This document shows, piece by piece, positions 9,517-24,150 of a DNA stretch of 64,000 nucleotides (positions are counted from its first letter, which is position 1; each line of letters starts with the position of its first letter). The position numbers and the translations under genes were made by a program. This DNA comes from Rhizobium sp. SL42 (GTDB taxonomy: Bacteria; Pseudomonadota; Alphaproteobacteria; Rhizobiales; Rhizobiaceae): positions 2,928,001 to 2,992,000 of the forward strand of contig NZ_CP063397.1 of NCBI RefSeq assembly GCF_021729845.1, given 5' to 3'. The notes below the pieces were generated by a model, which saw nothing but the letters and a program-made list of their open reading frames with translations, was not told the origin of the DNA and ran no database searches.

Positions 9517-10146
9517 ATGGCGGAACTGATGCTGTACACCAATCCGATGTCGCGCGGACGCATTGCACGTCTGATGCTGGAGGAGGTCGGCGAACCCTAC
9601 CGCACGAAAATCGTAGCATTTGGTCCGTCAATGCACGCACCAGACTACCTGGCGATCAATCCGATGGGCAAGGTTCCGGCGTTGAAACACGGTGACACAA
9701 TCGTCACAGAATGCGCGGCGATCTGTGCCTATCTGGCGGATACCTTCCCGAAAGCTGGCCTTGCACCGACAGCAGAGGAACGCGGCGCCTACTATCGCTG
9801 GATGTTCTTCGCGGCAGGCCCGCTGGAGGCTGCGGTCACCAACCGCAGTCTGGGCGTGGAGGTCGCAGCAGACCGACGTCGTATGGTCGGCTATGGATCG
9901 TTCGGCGCCGTGATGAACACGCTGGAACAGGCGGTTTCAGACAACCCCTATATTGCGGGCGATCGATTTACCGCAGCAGATGTTTATCTCGGTTCGCAGA
10001 TCGGATGGGGATTGCAATTCGGCACGATCGACAAACGCCCTGTTTTTGAAGCCTATTACAGCCGACTTGCGGGTCGACCAGCCTGGCAACGGGCCAAATC
10101 GCTCGATGACGCGGCCATGGCAGACATGCCGCGGACCGGGCGATAA
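9517..10146 (+). CDS. glutathione S-transferase family protein
   Basis: This 209-residue protein has a thioredoxin-like N-terminal domain (ELMLYTNPMSRGRIARLMLEE, with the S-R-G position where GSTs carry the catalytic Ser/Cys/Tyr), the cis-proline glutathione site NPMGKVPALKHGDTIVTECAAICAYLAD, and an all-helical C-terminal domain with the N-capping box in IAGDRFTAADVYLGSQI. The substrate is unknown; bacterial GSTs serve in detoxification and redox repair. The ATG at 9517 has an excellent AGGGAGGAAGG ribosome site. It lies downstream of the icd terminator and so should have its own promoter. Confidence 0.9.
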   Translation: MAELMLYTNPMSRGRIARLMLEEVGEPYRTKIVAFGPSMHAPDYLAINPMGKVPALKHGDTIVTECAAICAYLADTFPKAGLAPTAEERGAYYRWMFFAAGPLEAAVTNRSLGVEVAADRRRMVGYGSFGAVMNTLEQAVSDNPYIAGDRFTAADVYLGSQIGWGLQFGTIDKRPVFEAYYSRLAGRPAWQRAKSLDDAAMADMPRTGR

Positions 10147-10418
10147 GCCGCAATCCGCCTGCCGTTGATGCGAGGTCATACGAGGGAACGGACGAGATGT
10201 ACGAGGGTGCTGATCTGCCGACAGGCGGCTCATGTTTGCCGATTGGTCTCTAACAAACTTCTCATCCGGTTGATCGTGACAACAGCCTGCCCAGGGTAAA
10301 GCGCATCTCGCATTGTGCCGGTATGCCTGCCATTGCCAACGGACGAGACTCAGGCTCCACTGCTGATTGCTGCACGCAGAATGCTCCTGTATCCCCGAGG
10401 CTGGTATCGACGCACTCC

Positions 10419-12041
10419 ATGAACGAAGCCCTCCTGCCGAAAACAGTCAGTGTCTTGCGTGAGGGCTATGGCCTCGAGCGCCTGAAAGCCGATGCGATTG
10501 CCGGCATGACCGTGGCGATAGTGGCACTGCCGCTCTCCATGGCAATTGCCATTGCGTCCGGCGTGACACCGGACCGGGGGCTGTTTACCGCAATCGTCGG
10601 CGGCTTTCTGGTCTCCCTTTTCGGTGGGAGCCGTCACCAGATCGGCGGACCCGCAGGAGCCTTCATCGTGCTTGTCGCGGCCACCGTCGCGACCCATGGG
10701 ATCGAAGGCCTGCTGCTCGCAACCAGCATGGCCGGACTGATCTTGATCCTCTGCGGCGTTCTAAAGCTTGGCGACTATATCAAGTTCATTCCGCATCCCG
10801 TGACCGTAGGCTTTACCGCTGGCATTGCCGTGATCATCTTCGCCAGCCAGATCAGCGAATTGTTCGGGTTGATGCTGCCGGCAGGCGAACCCGGACCATT
10901 GATTGATAAAATCCCGGCCCTGATCGCCGCATTCCCCACCATCAACATGCCCGCGACGGGAATCGCGATCCTGACCGTCGCCATCATTCTTTGTTTGCGC
11001 CGCTGGCGGCCAGGCTTTCCCGGCCTGTTGATTGCCGTCGTCGGCGTTTCGGTCCTGACAGCCGTCCTTGACCTGCCGATTGCCACCATAGGCGGAAAAT
11101 TCGGCGGCATTCCCAACAGTATGCCGCGCCCTGCCCTGCCAGCTTTTTCAATCGATCTCGCCCTTGCCGTTTTGCCCGATGCCATCGCCTTCGCGCTATT
11201 GGGAGCCATCGAATCCCTCCTGTCTGCCGTCGTTGCCGATGGCATGACAGGCCGCCGTCACCGTTCAAATGTCGAACTGATCGCCCAGGGCGTCGCCAAT
11301 ATCGGTTCGGCGCTCTTTGGCGGCATTTGCGTAACGGGCACCATAGCCCGCACGGCCACCAATGTCCGCTCGGGCGCAACCAGCCCTGTTTCGGGCATGC
11401 TCCACGCACTGTTCTTGCTGATATTCATGCTGACTGCTGCGCCGCTGGCTGCCTATATACCGTTGGCGTCGCTCGCAGCGGTTCTCGCGGTGGTCTCCTG
11501 GAACATGGTGGAACGCTCGGCCATCGTCTCGCTGTTCAGATCGTCGCGCGGCGAAACCCTGGTCCTTCTCGTCACGTTTCTGCTGGTGATCGTCCGCGAT
11601 CTGACAGAAGGCATCGTCGTGGGCTTCGCCCTGGCTGCCATGCTGTTCATTCACCGCATGTCGACGACATTGCGTGTCACCAGCCACAGTGATGAACATC
11701 CGATAGACAATACCGACGCAGCCACGGTGATCTATCGTATCGACGGGGCCTTCTTCTTCGGAGCCGTCGCTGCCGCCAGTGCTGTGCTCGACCGGATTGC
11801 CGACAGCCATCGCAACCTCGTGCTTGATTGCACCGGCCTGCAGATGATCGATGCCTCCGGCGTCAACGTCCTTGCCGGCGCAATGCGCAAGGCCCTGCAT
11901 CATGGCATCGCAGTCTATGTGGTGACACAGCGCGCTGAACTCCGCAGCATGCTGCTCCATCATGGCATACCGGCGCACAAGGTGATCTTCGTCGACAGCC
12001 TGTTGACTGCAAAAGCCGAAATTGCCGCTAGCGCAACGTAG
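10419..12041 (+). CDS. SulP-family anion transporter with STAS domain
   Basis: The product is an inner-membrane SLC26/SulP carrier. After a short N-terminus come 10-12 hydrophobic segments starting at DAIAGMTVAIVALPLSMAIAIASG, the family signature GLFTAIVGGFLVSLFGGSRHQIGGPAGAF, and a C-terminal STAS domain (from about VIYRIDGAFFFGAV) with the DASG loop that carries the regulatory serine. Family members move sulfate, bicarbonate or dicarboxylates; the substrate is not evident here. With ATG 10419 it has 540 residues; an upstream ATG at 10323 would add a poorly conserved leader. Neither start has a strong ribosome site, so the N-terminus is uncertain. It converges on the diguanylate cyclase gene, with 14 bp between stops. 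Confidence 0.88.
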   Translation: MNEALLPKTVSVLREGYGLERLKADAIAGMTVAIVALPLSMAIAIASGVTPDRGLFTAIVGGFLVSLFGGSRHQIGGPAGAFIVLVAATVATHGIEGLLLATSMAGLILILCGVLKLGDYIKFIPHPVTVGFTAGIAVIIFASQISELFGLMLPAGEPGPLIDKIPALIAAFPTINMPATGIAILTVAIILCLRRWRPGFPGLLIAVVGVSVLTAVLDLPIATIGGKFGGIPNSMPRPALPAFSIDLALAVLPDAIAFALLGAIESLLSAVVADGMTGRRHRSNVELIAQGVANIGSALFGGICVTGTIARTATNVRSGATSPVSGMLHALFLLIFMLTAAPLAAYIPLASLAAVLAVVSWNMVERSAIVSLFRSSRGETLVLLVTFLLVIVRDLTEGIVVGFALAAMLFIHRMSTTLRVTSHSDEHPIDNTDAATVIYRIDGAFFFGAVAAASAVLDRIADSHRNLVLDCTGLQMIDASGVNVLAGAMRKALHHGIAVYVVTQRAELRSMLLHHGIPAHKVIFVDSLLTAKAEIAASAT

Positions 12042-12055
12042 GAATGGTCCGGGTG

Positions 12056-13324
12056 TCAGGCGATCGAGGTTGAAGGAGCAGGACCCGGATAAGCGCCGGT
12101 TGGTTTCTTCTCACCGGGTACAAAACTACTTGTCGTGACACAGTTGCGGCCCGCTTTTTTCGACGCATAGAGGGCACGATCCGCCGCCGCCAGAGCCATC
12201 TGCACGTCGAGCGGTCCTGCCGGAAGAATGCAACGGCCAATACTTACGCTCATCTGGATGCAGGCCTCACCGTGCCGAACGGCCATGGCGCCGATATCGA
12301 CACGGATGTGCTCCAGCAGATCGCCATGGGCAAGGGCGGCCGTCGCCGGCAGATAGATGGCGAATTCCTCGCCGCCGACGCGCCCGAAAATTGCCCCCTG
12401 TGGCAACCGGCTGGCGACCAGGTCGCTCAGGCAAGTCAGCACAGTATCACCGGCACCATGCCCATGCGTGTCATTGATCGCCTTGAAATGATCGGCATCC
12501 AGCAGAGCCAGCATCGCCCCGACTCGATCGCCCCCGGGGCGCTGACGACTGGCGTCGATCGCGCTGAGAAAGGCACGGCGATTGTAAATGCCAGTCAGAT
12601 AGTCGATCTCGGAGGCCACCTTGTAGCGCATGGTCAGACGCTCATGCACCATTGCAAAGATGGCGAGAGCGCCGAAAAGCGCCTGTATGAAATACTCGAA
12701 AGTGACCACACCGAACCAAAGATTGGGATATCCCCCGTTCAAAGTCGCGGGGAACAACAAAGGTACCGGCAGTCGCAACAGGTAAAATAGGCCATGCAGC
12801 CCGAAGGCAAAGACTGCAAGGCGCCGCGCAGGCAGCGGTTCGTGGCGATATCCCCGCCACACCGTGTTGACGATGAGAAAGGAATATCCGGCATAGAGGG
12901 CAGAAGCGACAACGACGCGGATGTTCAGGTCTTCGGCAAAACGCGGCCAGCAGGCAACCAGGGTGAGCCACACAAGCCCGCCCGACATCGCCAGCGCTGA
13001 AGGCGCGTCGGGATCCCATTCATTGAACGCCCGACAGCCAAGCCAGATCAGACCAAGGCTCCAGAGACTAAGCGCGTTGCCGAGCCCTATTGAGAGGATC
13101 GGCGGGCCAATATCCCGCAAGCCCAAGAGAGTCAGACCGAGACAGCCAAGCCAGAACCCCACCGTCCAGCGTAGCAAAGCCTGGCTGTTTCGATCCCACA
13201 GCCAGAGAAGCGTCAGAAAGATCGAGATGATCACGCAGGCCGCCGAAAGGCAGAGCATCAATGTGGGAATGTGGAAAAGATGGACCAAGCCGGCAAACCT
13301 CGAAAACGAGGTAAGACATACCAT
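12056..13324 (-). CDS. membrane-bound diguanylate cyclase (GGDEF)
   Basis: The N-terminal half of this 422-residue protein has about six to seven hydrophobic segments forming an uncharacterised membrane sensor. The C-terminal GGDEF domain begins at EIDYLTGIYNRRAFL and carries the active-site motif RVGGEEFAIYLP, so it should make cyclic di-GMP. The inhibitory RxxD I-site normally placed just before the motif is not present (the matching positions read P and A), so product inhibition by that route is unlikely. The start is uncertain: ATG 13324 gives the longest protein, and the first membrane segment begins about 18 residues later. Unrelated neighbours give no hint of its signal. Confidence 0.88.
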   Translation of the reverse strand: MVCLTSFSRFAGLVHLFHIPTLMLCLSAACVIISIFLTLLWLWDRNSQALLRWTVGFWLGCLGLTLLGLRDIGPPILSIGLGNALSLWSLGLIWLGCRAFNEWDPDAPSALAMSGGLVWLTLVACWPRFAEDLNIRVVVASALYAGYSFLIVNTVWRGYRHEPLPARRLAVFAFGLHGLFYLLRLPVPLLFPATLNGGYPNLWFGVVTFEYFIQALFGALAIFAMVHERLTMRYKVASEIDYLTGIYNRRAFLSAIDASRQRPGGDRVGAMLALLDADHFKAINDTHGHGAGDTVLTCLSDLVASRLPQGAIFGRVGGEEFAIYLPATAALAHGDLLEHIRVDIGAMAVRHGEACIQMSVSIGRCILPAGPLDVQMALAAADRALYASKKAGRNCVTTSSFVPGEKKPTGAYPGPAPSTSIA

Positions 13325-13406
13325 TCAAGACTGAAGGAAAAGAAAACCGGCTCGCTAAATGACTATGCATTCTGCTGCGGTCGCCAATGCAAAAGGGCGT
13401 TAAGAT

Positions 13407-13440
13407 CGGGCTTCGAAACGCATCTGCGTCCCGAAGCCCG
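13407..13440 (-). terminator. probable terminator of alaS
   Basis: A 9-bp stem (13407-13415 with 13432-13440) with an inner ACGCA/TGCGT stem lies 10 bp beyond the alaS stop on the minus strand. The trailing run is only moderately T-rich (ATCTTA). Confidence 0.55.
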
Positions 13441-13450
13441 TTCGCCAAAA

Positions 13451-16111
<2,661 letters not shown>

Positions 16112-16206
16112 GTCACGCCCTTCATTCAGGCCGCAAGCCGGCCAATTCGCAAAATCAATGGCTTTTATCGTCCGGTATGGTCGCTGTCCAGCCACGCAAT
16201 AGAAAA

Positions 16207-16236
16207 CCGGCCATGCCTCTTTCGAAACATGGCCGG
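16207..16236 (-). terminator. intrinsic terminator of recA
   Basis: A 9-bp stem (16207-16215 with 16228-16236, CCGGCCATG paired with CATGGCCGG) is followed on the minus strand by TTTTC. It sits about 30 bp beyond the recA stop. Confidence 0.75.
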
Positions 16237-16266
16237 CCTGAATTCAAATCTGGGACAGCGCGAGAC

Positions 16267-17352
16267 TTAGTCTTCGGCGCTATCGCCATCATTGGCGTCG
16301 GGACCACCGTTCTGCAGGAACTTCTCTGCGATCAGACCGGCATTCTGGCGCAGTGCAAGTTCGATTTCCTGCGCAAGCGCCGGATTGTCACGCAGGAACA
16401 GCTTGGCATTTTCACGCCCCTGGCCGAGACGTTGGCTATTGTAGGAGAACCAAGCACCCGATTTCTCGACAATGCCGGCCTTGACGCCGAGATCGACGAG
16501 CTCACCGGTCTTCGAAACGCCTTCGCCATACATGATGTCGAATTCGACCTGCTTGAACGGAGGTGCCATCTTGTTCTTGACGACCTTGACGCGTGTCTGG
16601 TTGCCGACAACCTCTTCACGATCCTTGACCGCGCCGATGCGGCGGATGTCGAGGCGAACCGAGGCATAGAACTTCAGTGCATTGCCGCCGGTGGTCGTTT
16701 CCGGCGAACCGAACATCACGCCGATCTTCATGCGGATCTGGTTGATGAAGATCACCATAGTCTTCGACTTGGAAATCGATGCGGTGAGCTTGCGCAACGC
16801 CTGGCTCATAAGGCGCGCCTGCAGACCCGGAAGACTGTCGCCCATCTCGCCTTCGATTTCGGCGCGCGGAGTTAGTGCCGCGACAGAGTCGACAACCAGT
16901 ACATCGACAGCGCCGGAGCGCACCAAAGTGTCGGTGATTTCGAGCGCCTGCTCGCCGGTATCCGGCTGCGAGATCAGCAGGTTCTGCAGATCGACACCCA
17001 GCTTGCGGGCATAGACCGGATCCAGTGCGTGCTCGGCATCGACGAAGGCGCAGATACCGCCCTTTTTCTGCGCTTCGGCAATCGTCTGCAGCGCAAGCGT
17101 CGTCTTGCCCGAGCTTTCCGGTCCATAGATTTCAATGATTCGGCCCTTCGGCAGACCACCGATACCGAGCGCAATATCGAGGCTGAGCGATCCCGTCGAG
17201 ACAGTCTCGACTTCGACCACACTCTCGTTCGCGCCGAGCTTCATGATCGAGCCCTTGCCGAACGAACGTTCGATCTGCGAGAGCGCCGCTTCCAATGCCT
17301 TGCTTTTATCCACCGATTTGTCCTCTACCAACCGCAAAGAATTCTGTGCCAT
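16267..17352 (-). CDS. recA: recombinase RecA
   Basis: RecA catalyses strand exchange in homologous recombination and triggers LexA self-cleavage. The 361-residue protein shows Walker [19 protein letters not shown], Walker [22 protein letters not shown], the [20 protein letters not shown] loop L2 region and an acidic C-terminal tail ([10 protein letters not shown]). The start is ATG 17352, preceded by AAGGTGG with good spacing; the frame extends upstream to 17499 through the SOS box, which rules that extension out. An SOS box lies 128 bp upstream. psuK is divergent on the other side of a 241-bp shared promoter region. Confidence 0.99.
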   Translation of the reverse strand: MAQNSLRLVEDKSVDKSKALEAALSQIERSFGKGSIMKLGANESVVEVETVSTGSLSLDIALGIGGLPKGRIIEIYGPESSGKTTLALQTIAEAQKKGGICAFVDAEHALDPVYARKLGVDLQNLLISQPDTGEQALEITDTLVRSGAVDVLVVDSVAALTPRAEIEGEMGDSLPGLQARLMSQALRKLTASISKSKTMVIFINQIRMKIGVMFGSPETTTGGNALKFYASVRLDIRRIGAVKDREEVVGNQTRVKVVKNKMAPPFKQVEFDIMYGEGVSKTGELVDLGVKAGIVEKSGAWFSYNSQRLGQGRENAKLFLRDNPALAQEIELALRQNAGLIAEKFLQNGGPDANDGDSAED

Positions 17353-17411
17353 TTGATCCACCTTTAGGTTATTGAGGCCGCATAGGCAATGAAGCCGCCG
17401 ATGGACTGTAT

Positions 17412-17426
17412 GTACTTCTTTTGTTC
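17412..17426. promoter_or_regulatory. degenerate second SOS-box-like site
   Basis: GTAC-TTCTTTT-GTTC matches the LexA consensus in seven of eight fixed positions and lies 60 bp nearer to recA than the perfect box. It may be a weak secondary site or a chance match. Confidence 0.35.
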
Positions 17427-17479
17427 CACCTTTGCAAGCGCCATTCAAGCCATTGAGAGAAAACGGCTTTTTCAACCAT

Positions 17480-17494
17480 GTTCGACAAATGTTC
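17480..17494. promoter_or_regulatory. SOS box (LexA site) for recA
   Basis: The sequence GTTC-GACAAAT-GTTC is an exact match to the alphaproteobacterial LexA consensus GTTC-N7-GTTC. It lies 128 bp upstream of the recA start and 100 bp upstream of the divergent psuK start. Confidence 0.9.
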
Positions 17495-17593
17495 CGCACC
17501 TTGGAAAAGCTTTTGCAAACAGTGTCTTACATTGCGAAATTGAAGTTTTTATGTCCTTGCGATTCGGATCATCCGTGTGAGAAAGTGCCGTGC

Positions 17594-18538
17594 ATGAGCT
17601 TTGATATTCTGGCCATCGGCGGCGCCCATATCGATCGCCGCGGACGTCTGTTCGGGGAAACGAAACCAGGCTCCAGCAATCCCGGCCAATGGTTCGAGGA
17701 GGCGGGTGGCGGCGTGTTCAATGCCGCCAGCAATCTTTCACGGCTCGGACACCGTGTTCGCCTTGTTGCACCCCGTGGCGGCGACGCGGCGGGCCAGACG
17801 GTGGCGGATGCCGCAGAGCGCGCCGGCCTCGACGACTGCCCGGTGGTCTTTCTCGATCGCGCCACGCCAAGCTACACCGCCATCCTCGAGCGCGACGGCA
17901 ATCTGGTCATCGCCCTTGCCGACATGGCACTGTACGACATGTTCAGCGCGCGCCGGCTGCGGGCCCGTTCCACACGCGACAGCCTCGACATTGCACGCCA
18001 TGTCCTGTGTGACGCCAACCTGCCGGGGCCAACAATCGCAGCCCTGGCCGATGAGGCAACCCAGCGCGGCATCGGCCTGTCAGCCATCGCCATATCCCCG
18101 GCAAAGGTCCTTCGCCTCAGGGAGGCCCTGCCACGGATCGACCACCTATTCCTCAACGTCGCCGAAGCCGAAAGCCTGACTGGAAAGACGGCAGTACAAC
18201 CGGAGGACTGGCCATCGCTTCTCCGTCTGGCCGGCCTGCGCGGTGGCAGCGTCACCAGTGGCGGGCGCATTGCGATTGCATTTGATGAGACATCGGCGGC
18301 GGCCATCGAACCCGCACCGGTGACCCAGATTGCCGACGTCACCGGCGCCGGCGACGCCTTCGCCGCCGGTTTCCTGAACGCCCGGCTGGCCGGCGGCGAC
18401 CTTTGCGGCGCACTTCGTCAGGCAACCGCGACCGCCTCGATTACCCTTGCCTCCCTGCATGCAACTGAAGAAAACCTCACGCCCCAGCGGCTGGAAACAC
18501 AGTTGGCTCTTGTCCCACGGGCCCGTTTCCTGCCATGA
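17594..18538 (+). CDS. psuK: PfkB-family sugar kinase, probable pseudouridine kinase
   Basis: This 314-residue ribokinase-family protein has the N-terminal glycine motif DILAIGGAHIDRRGR and GGGVFNAASNLSRLG, and the C-terminal PfkB signature DVTGAGDAFAAGFLNA with the catalytic Asp. Many PfkB kinases exist; pseudouridine kinase is inferred because psuG, the pseudouridine-5'-phosphate glycosidase, follows 25 bp downstream. Together they phosphorylate pseudouridine and split it to uracil and ribose 5-phosphate, recycling modified nucleosides from RNA. The ATG at 17594 is chosen because it begins the conserved MSFDILAIGGAHID; the ribosome site is weak. It is divergent from recA. Confidence 0.82.
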   Translation: MSFDILAIGGAHIDRRGRLFGETKPGSSNPGQWFEEAGGGVFNAASNLSRLGHRVRLVAPRGGDAAGQTVADAAERAGLDDCPVVFLDRATPSYTAILERDGNLVIALADMALYDMFSARRLRARSTRDSLDIARHVLCDANLPGPTIAALADEATQRGIGLSAIAISPAKVLRLREALPRIDHLFLNVAEAESLTGKTAVQPEDWPSLLRLAGLRGGSVTSGGRIAIAFDETSAAAIEPAPVTQIADVTGAGDAFAAGFLNARLAGGDLCGALRQATATASITLASLHATEENLTPQRLETQLALVPRARFLP

Positions 18539-18563
18539 CGGGCAAAACCATCTGGAAGCTCAA

Positions 18564-19490
18564 ATGAACCGTTCCATCTCCCCCCTCCTGCCCATTGCCT
18601 ATTCCAGCGAAGTCAGCGCCGCCAAGCAGCGTGGCGCGCCGATCGTGGCGCTCGAATCGACCATCATCACCCACGGCATGCCTTACCCTGGCAATCTCGA
18701 CATGGCGAAGAGCGTCGAAACGATCATCCGCCAGCAGGGCGCAGTGCCGGCGACCATTGCCGTGATGAATGGCGTGCTGCATATCGGCCTCGAGCCTTCG
18801 CAATTGGAAGCGCTGGCCCAGATGAACAACGTGATGAAACTGTCGCGCGCCGACCTAGCCTTTGCGCTCGCCGAGCGCCGCAATGGCGCCACCACGGTCG
18901 CGGCAACGATGATCGCCGCCTATCGTTCCGGCATCCATGTCTTTGCAACAGGCGGCATCGGCGGCGTGCATCGTGGCGCTGAAGAAAGCTTCGACATTTC
19001 CGCCGACCTTGAAGAACTGGCACGGACGGCGGTCATTGTTGTATCTGCCGGTCCGAAGGCCATTCTCGATATTCCCAAAACCCTTGAAGTGCTTGAAACC
19101 CGTGGCGTGCCGGTCGTCACCTATGACAGCGAGGATTTCCCGGCTTTCTGGTCGCGCAGTTCCGGCCTCAAGAGCGTCCTCAATCTGACAAGCCCTGCAG
19201 CGATCGCCAACTTCCAGAAGCTGCGCGAACAGCTTGGCATCGATGGCGGCATGCTGATCGCCAACCCCGTTCCCGAAGCAGACGAGATCCCGCGCGAGGA
19301 AATGGAAATCTACATCAGCCGCGCGCTGGCCAATGCCGAACGGGACGAGATCGCCGGAAAGCAGGTCACCCCGTACCTGCTCGACAATCTCTTTCATCTC
19401 ACGGAAGGCCGCAGCCTGAAGACCAATATCGCGCTGGTCGAAAACAATGCTCGTCTGGCCGCGGAAATCGCAGTCGCAATGAACGGCTGA
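18564..19490 (+). CDS. psuG: pseudouridine-5'-phosphate glycosidase
   Basis: PsuG cleaves the C-C glycosidic bond of pseudouridine 5'-phosphate. The 308-residue product has the family hallmarks PIVALESTIITHGMPYPGNL near the N-terminus, GAVPATIAVMNGVLHIGL, and HVFATGGIGGVHRGAE. The ATG at 18564 has GGAAG 6 nt upstream, and the longer open frame overlaps psuK without similarity. It is the second gene of the psuK-psuG operon and is followed by a bidirectional terminator shared with cckA. Confidence 0.95.
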   Translation: MNRSISPLLPIAYSSEVSAAKQRGAPIVALESTIITHGMPYPGNLDMAKSVETIIRQQGAVPATIAVMNGVLHIGLEPSQLEALAQMNNVMKLSRADLAFALAERRNGATTVAATMIAAYRSGIHVFATGGIGGVHRGAEESFDISADLEELARTAVIVVSAGPKAILDIPKTLEVLETRGVPVVTYDSEDFPAFWSRSSGLKSVLNLTSPAAIANFQKLREQLGIDGGMLIANPVPEADEIPREEMEIYISRALANAERDEIAGKQVTPYLLDNLFHLTEGRSLKTNIALVENNARLAAEIAVAMNG

Positions 19491-19513
19491 TACCGTCGCC
19501 GTAGCCAAGAAGC

Positions 19514-19547
19514 AAAAAATCCGCGCTGTCGCCAGCGCGGATTTTTT
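19514..19547. terminator. bidirectional intrinsic terminator between psuG and cckA
   Basis: A 14-bp stem including A6 and T6 (19514-19527 with 19534-19547) with loop GTCGCC lies between two convergent stops, 23 bp after psuG and 20 bp after cckA. Confidence 0.95.
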
Positions 19548-19567
19548 AGGTCCGATATCCCAGGATC

Positions 19568-22183
<2,616 letters not shown>

Positions 22184-22456
22184 GAATGCCTCTTGCCTGT
22201 CCGCGCCCTGCTCCCGACCCGTTACGGGAATCGGCGCACCGTCCTGTTTAGCAATTTGCAAGGGGTGCAAAAAGCAAAGAAAGGCCGAAACCTGCGCGCT
22301 TTGTCGCTACCCCACAGGATTGCCGCATTCTGCATGGAAATTGAGGGGTGGCGCTCCATGTAATTGCTGCATGGGATAGCCGACAAGTCATGATTGCGGG
22401 TCATGATTGCGGAAAGGCCTATCTTCTGCGAGAAAGCCTTACAAGGAGAGCCTATC

Positions 22457-24052
22457 ATGCTGGACGAACTGATTTCCGCCTACGGCAACCGTTTACTGGT
22501 TGCGGCACTTGGTGTGGCGCTCGCCCTGCTGTGTTTGTTCATCGTGCTCTGGCTGATGCGCAACCGCGCCTCCTCACCCTTCGTTCGCGGCGGCAGAAAC
22601 CGTCAGCCCCGCCTGCAGGTCCTCGATGCCGCAGCCGTCGACGCCCGCCGACGCATTGTCCTGATCCGCCGCGACAATGTCGAACACCTCGTCATGATCG
22701 GCGGCCCGACCGACATCGTCATTGAAAGCGGCATTGGCGATGACCGCGCCTACCTTTCGACTTTGGCCGTCCAGCCCCAGGCCCAAGCTCTGGACGCATC
22801 GCCGAACCTCCCTCACACCGAGTCAGCCAAGATTGTTGCCCTTCAAAGCGTAACGGAACCCGCCGAAAAAAGTACACTTCCCACGGAGGTGGCCGTTGCC
22901 GCGGACTTGGCAATGGCCGAACCGGAACCCGTCCGCTCCACGCCACCGCCCGCTTCCGCGCAGGTGGAGCCAGCAGCCCCTGTACGCCCCGCGCAGCCAG
23001 CCGGCACCGTGCCAGCGCCGAAAGTGCCACCAGCTGCCCGCGCCCCGATATCAGCGGCAGCCCCGATTCCCGTCGTTACCCCGCCCGCAGTCTTGGTAGC
23101 GCCTGCCATCGCAGCAACGACGATCCCGGTGATGACTGCGCAGGCGACGCTCCAGCAGCCGATGCCGAGTAACGAAACAAAACCGAGCGATCAGCTGCGC
23201 TCGCAGAGCGCGACCACCCCGACCCAGATGCACCCGGAACCACGCCTTGACGTTGTCGCCCCGCCTGTTGCGCCGGCTATTGTAGCTCCGCCCGTTGCGG
23301 TCGCCCCGATTGTAGAAACGGTTCAGTCACCGTCGATCCCCGCTCCGGTCGAAATTCCGTCCCCCGTTTCGCCAGGAGACACAGCGGACCCGATAACGAT
23401 CGCGCCTGAAGTTTCACACCAGCCGCACAATGAGCAAAACCGGAAGCCGCAGTTCGAACAGCCTGTGAGCATCGGCCGCGCGCCGGAGGTTCCGTCTATC
23501 GCCTCGCCCGCGGTACCGGCCATGCCGGTGCATCAGATCCCCCCAGTAGAGATTGCCTCGGAAGCTGTACCGGCGCGCGCGCCGGATGTGACGGCGCCCG
23601 ATGCAGCCGACATACTGGAAGCGGCGCGCGCGCGCGTCCTCCCGCTGAACGCAGCCGAACGTCCGGGCGCGGCACAACCTTTCGCCGCCGAACGTTTCGT
23701 CCCACAACACGAACCGATAAATGTCGCTCAGGCTGAGGAGCCGGCACGCGACATGAGTGATTTCGAGCGGGTTCTTGAAGAGGAGATGGCGCTGCATTTG
23801 GCCGCAGATCCACTGCCGCTGCCCCAAGATAACAATATCAGAGGCGACGGCCCCACGGCCCAACCATTTCTGCCCGAGATCCGCAGCGATAGGCCAGGTC
23901 TGCCGGTGTCGGCGATCCTGCCGGAAGGCAGACATGCGACGCCACCGGTGGCGAGACCCTCCGCAAACGCTGACGGCACACCCGACGAGCCCAACTTGCA
24001 GAACGAAATCGCCCGCATCTTCGGCGAGATGTCGGCCAGCCGAAACTCCTGA
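22457..24052 (+). CDS. FliO-like membrane protein with long Pro/Ala-rich tail
   Basis: This 531-residue protein starts with one transmembrane helix (LLVAALGVALALLCLFIVLWLM), followed by a short FliO/MopB-like domain (LQVLDAAAVDARRRIVLIRR, DNVEHLVMIGGPTDIVIE). FliO helps assemble the flagellar export gate, but here no flagellar gene is near, so the call is to domain only. From about residue 100 to 430 the chain is rich in Pro, Ala and Val with many PAP/VAPP repeats and is probably disordered. It ends with a short conserved stretch (LQNEIARIFGEMSASRNS). The ATG at 22457 has AAGGAGAG 7 nt upstream. It is divergent from cckA across 273 bp. Confidence 0.65.
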   Translation: MLDELISAYGNRLLVAALGVALALLCLFIVLWLMRNRASSPFVRGGRNRQPRLQVLDAAAVDARRRIVLIRRDNVEHLVMIGGPTDIVIESGIGDDRAYLSTLAVQPQAQALDASPNLPHTESAKIVALQSVTEPAEKSTLPTEVAVAADLAMAEPEPVRSTPPPASAQVEPAAPVRPAQPAGTVPAPKVPPAARAPISAAAPIPVVTPPAVLVAPAIAATTIPVMTAQATLQQPMPSNETKPSDQLRSQSATTPTQMHPEPRLDVVAPPVAPAIVAPPVAVAPIVETVQSPSIPAPVEIPSPVSPGDTADPITIAPEVSHQPHNEQNRKPQFEQPVSIGRAPEVPSIASPAVPAMPVHQIPPVEIASEAVPARAPDVTAPDAADILEAARARVLPLNAAERPGAAQPFAAERFVPQHEPINVAQAEEPARDMSDFERVLEEEMALHLAADPLPLPQDNNIRGDGPTAQPFLPEIRSDRPGLPVSAILPEGRHATPPVARPSANADGTPDEPNLQNEIARIFGEMSASRNS

Positions 24053-24083
24053 GAAGTAGCCTGATCAGCAAACACAACGAAAA

Positions 24084-24105
24084 ATGCCGGCCCTGAGGCC
24101 GGCAT
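24084..24105. terminator. intrinsic terminator between FliO-like gene and dksA
   Basis: A perfect 9-bp stem (24084-24092 with 24097-24105, loop CTGA) is flanked by A runs on both sides. On the minus strand it is followed by TTTTT, so it best fits dksA. It also lies 31 bp after the stop of the plus-strand gene. Confidence 0.85.
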
Positions 24106-24150
24106 GAAAAATCGGTCGCTACACGTCGCGCAGGCGAGAGTGAGGCGTAT

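Noticed and set aside
17353..17499. N-terminal extension of RecA up to 17499
   Set aside because: It would translate the SOS box; RecA starts [13 protein letters not shown] with a good ribosome site at 17352.
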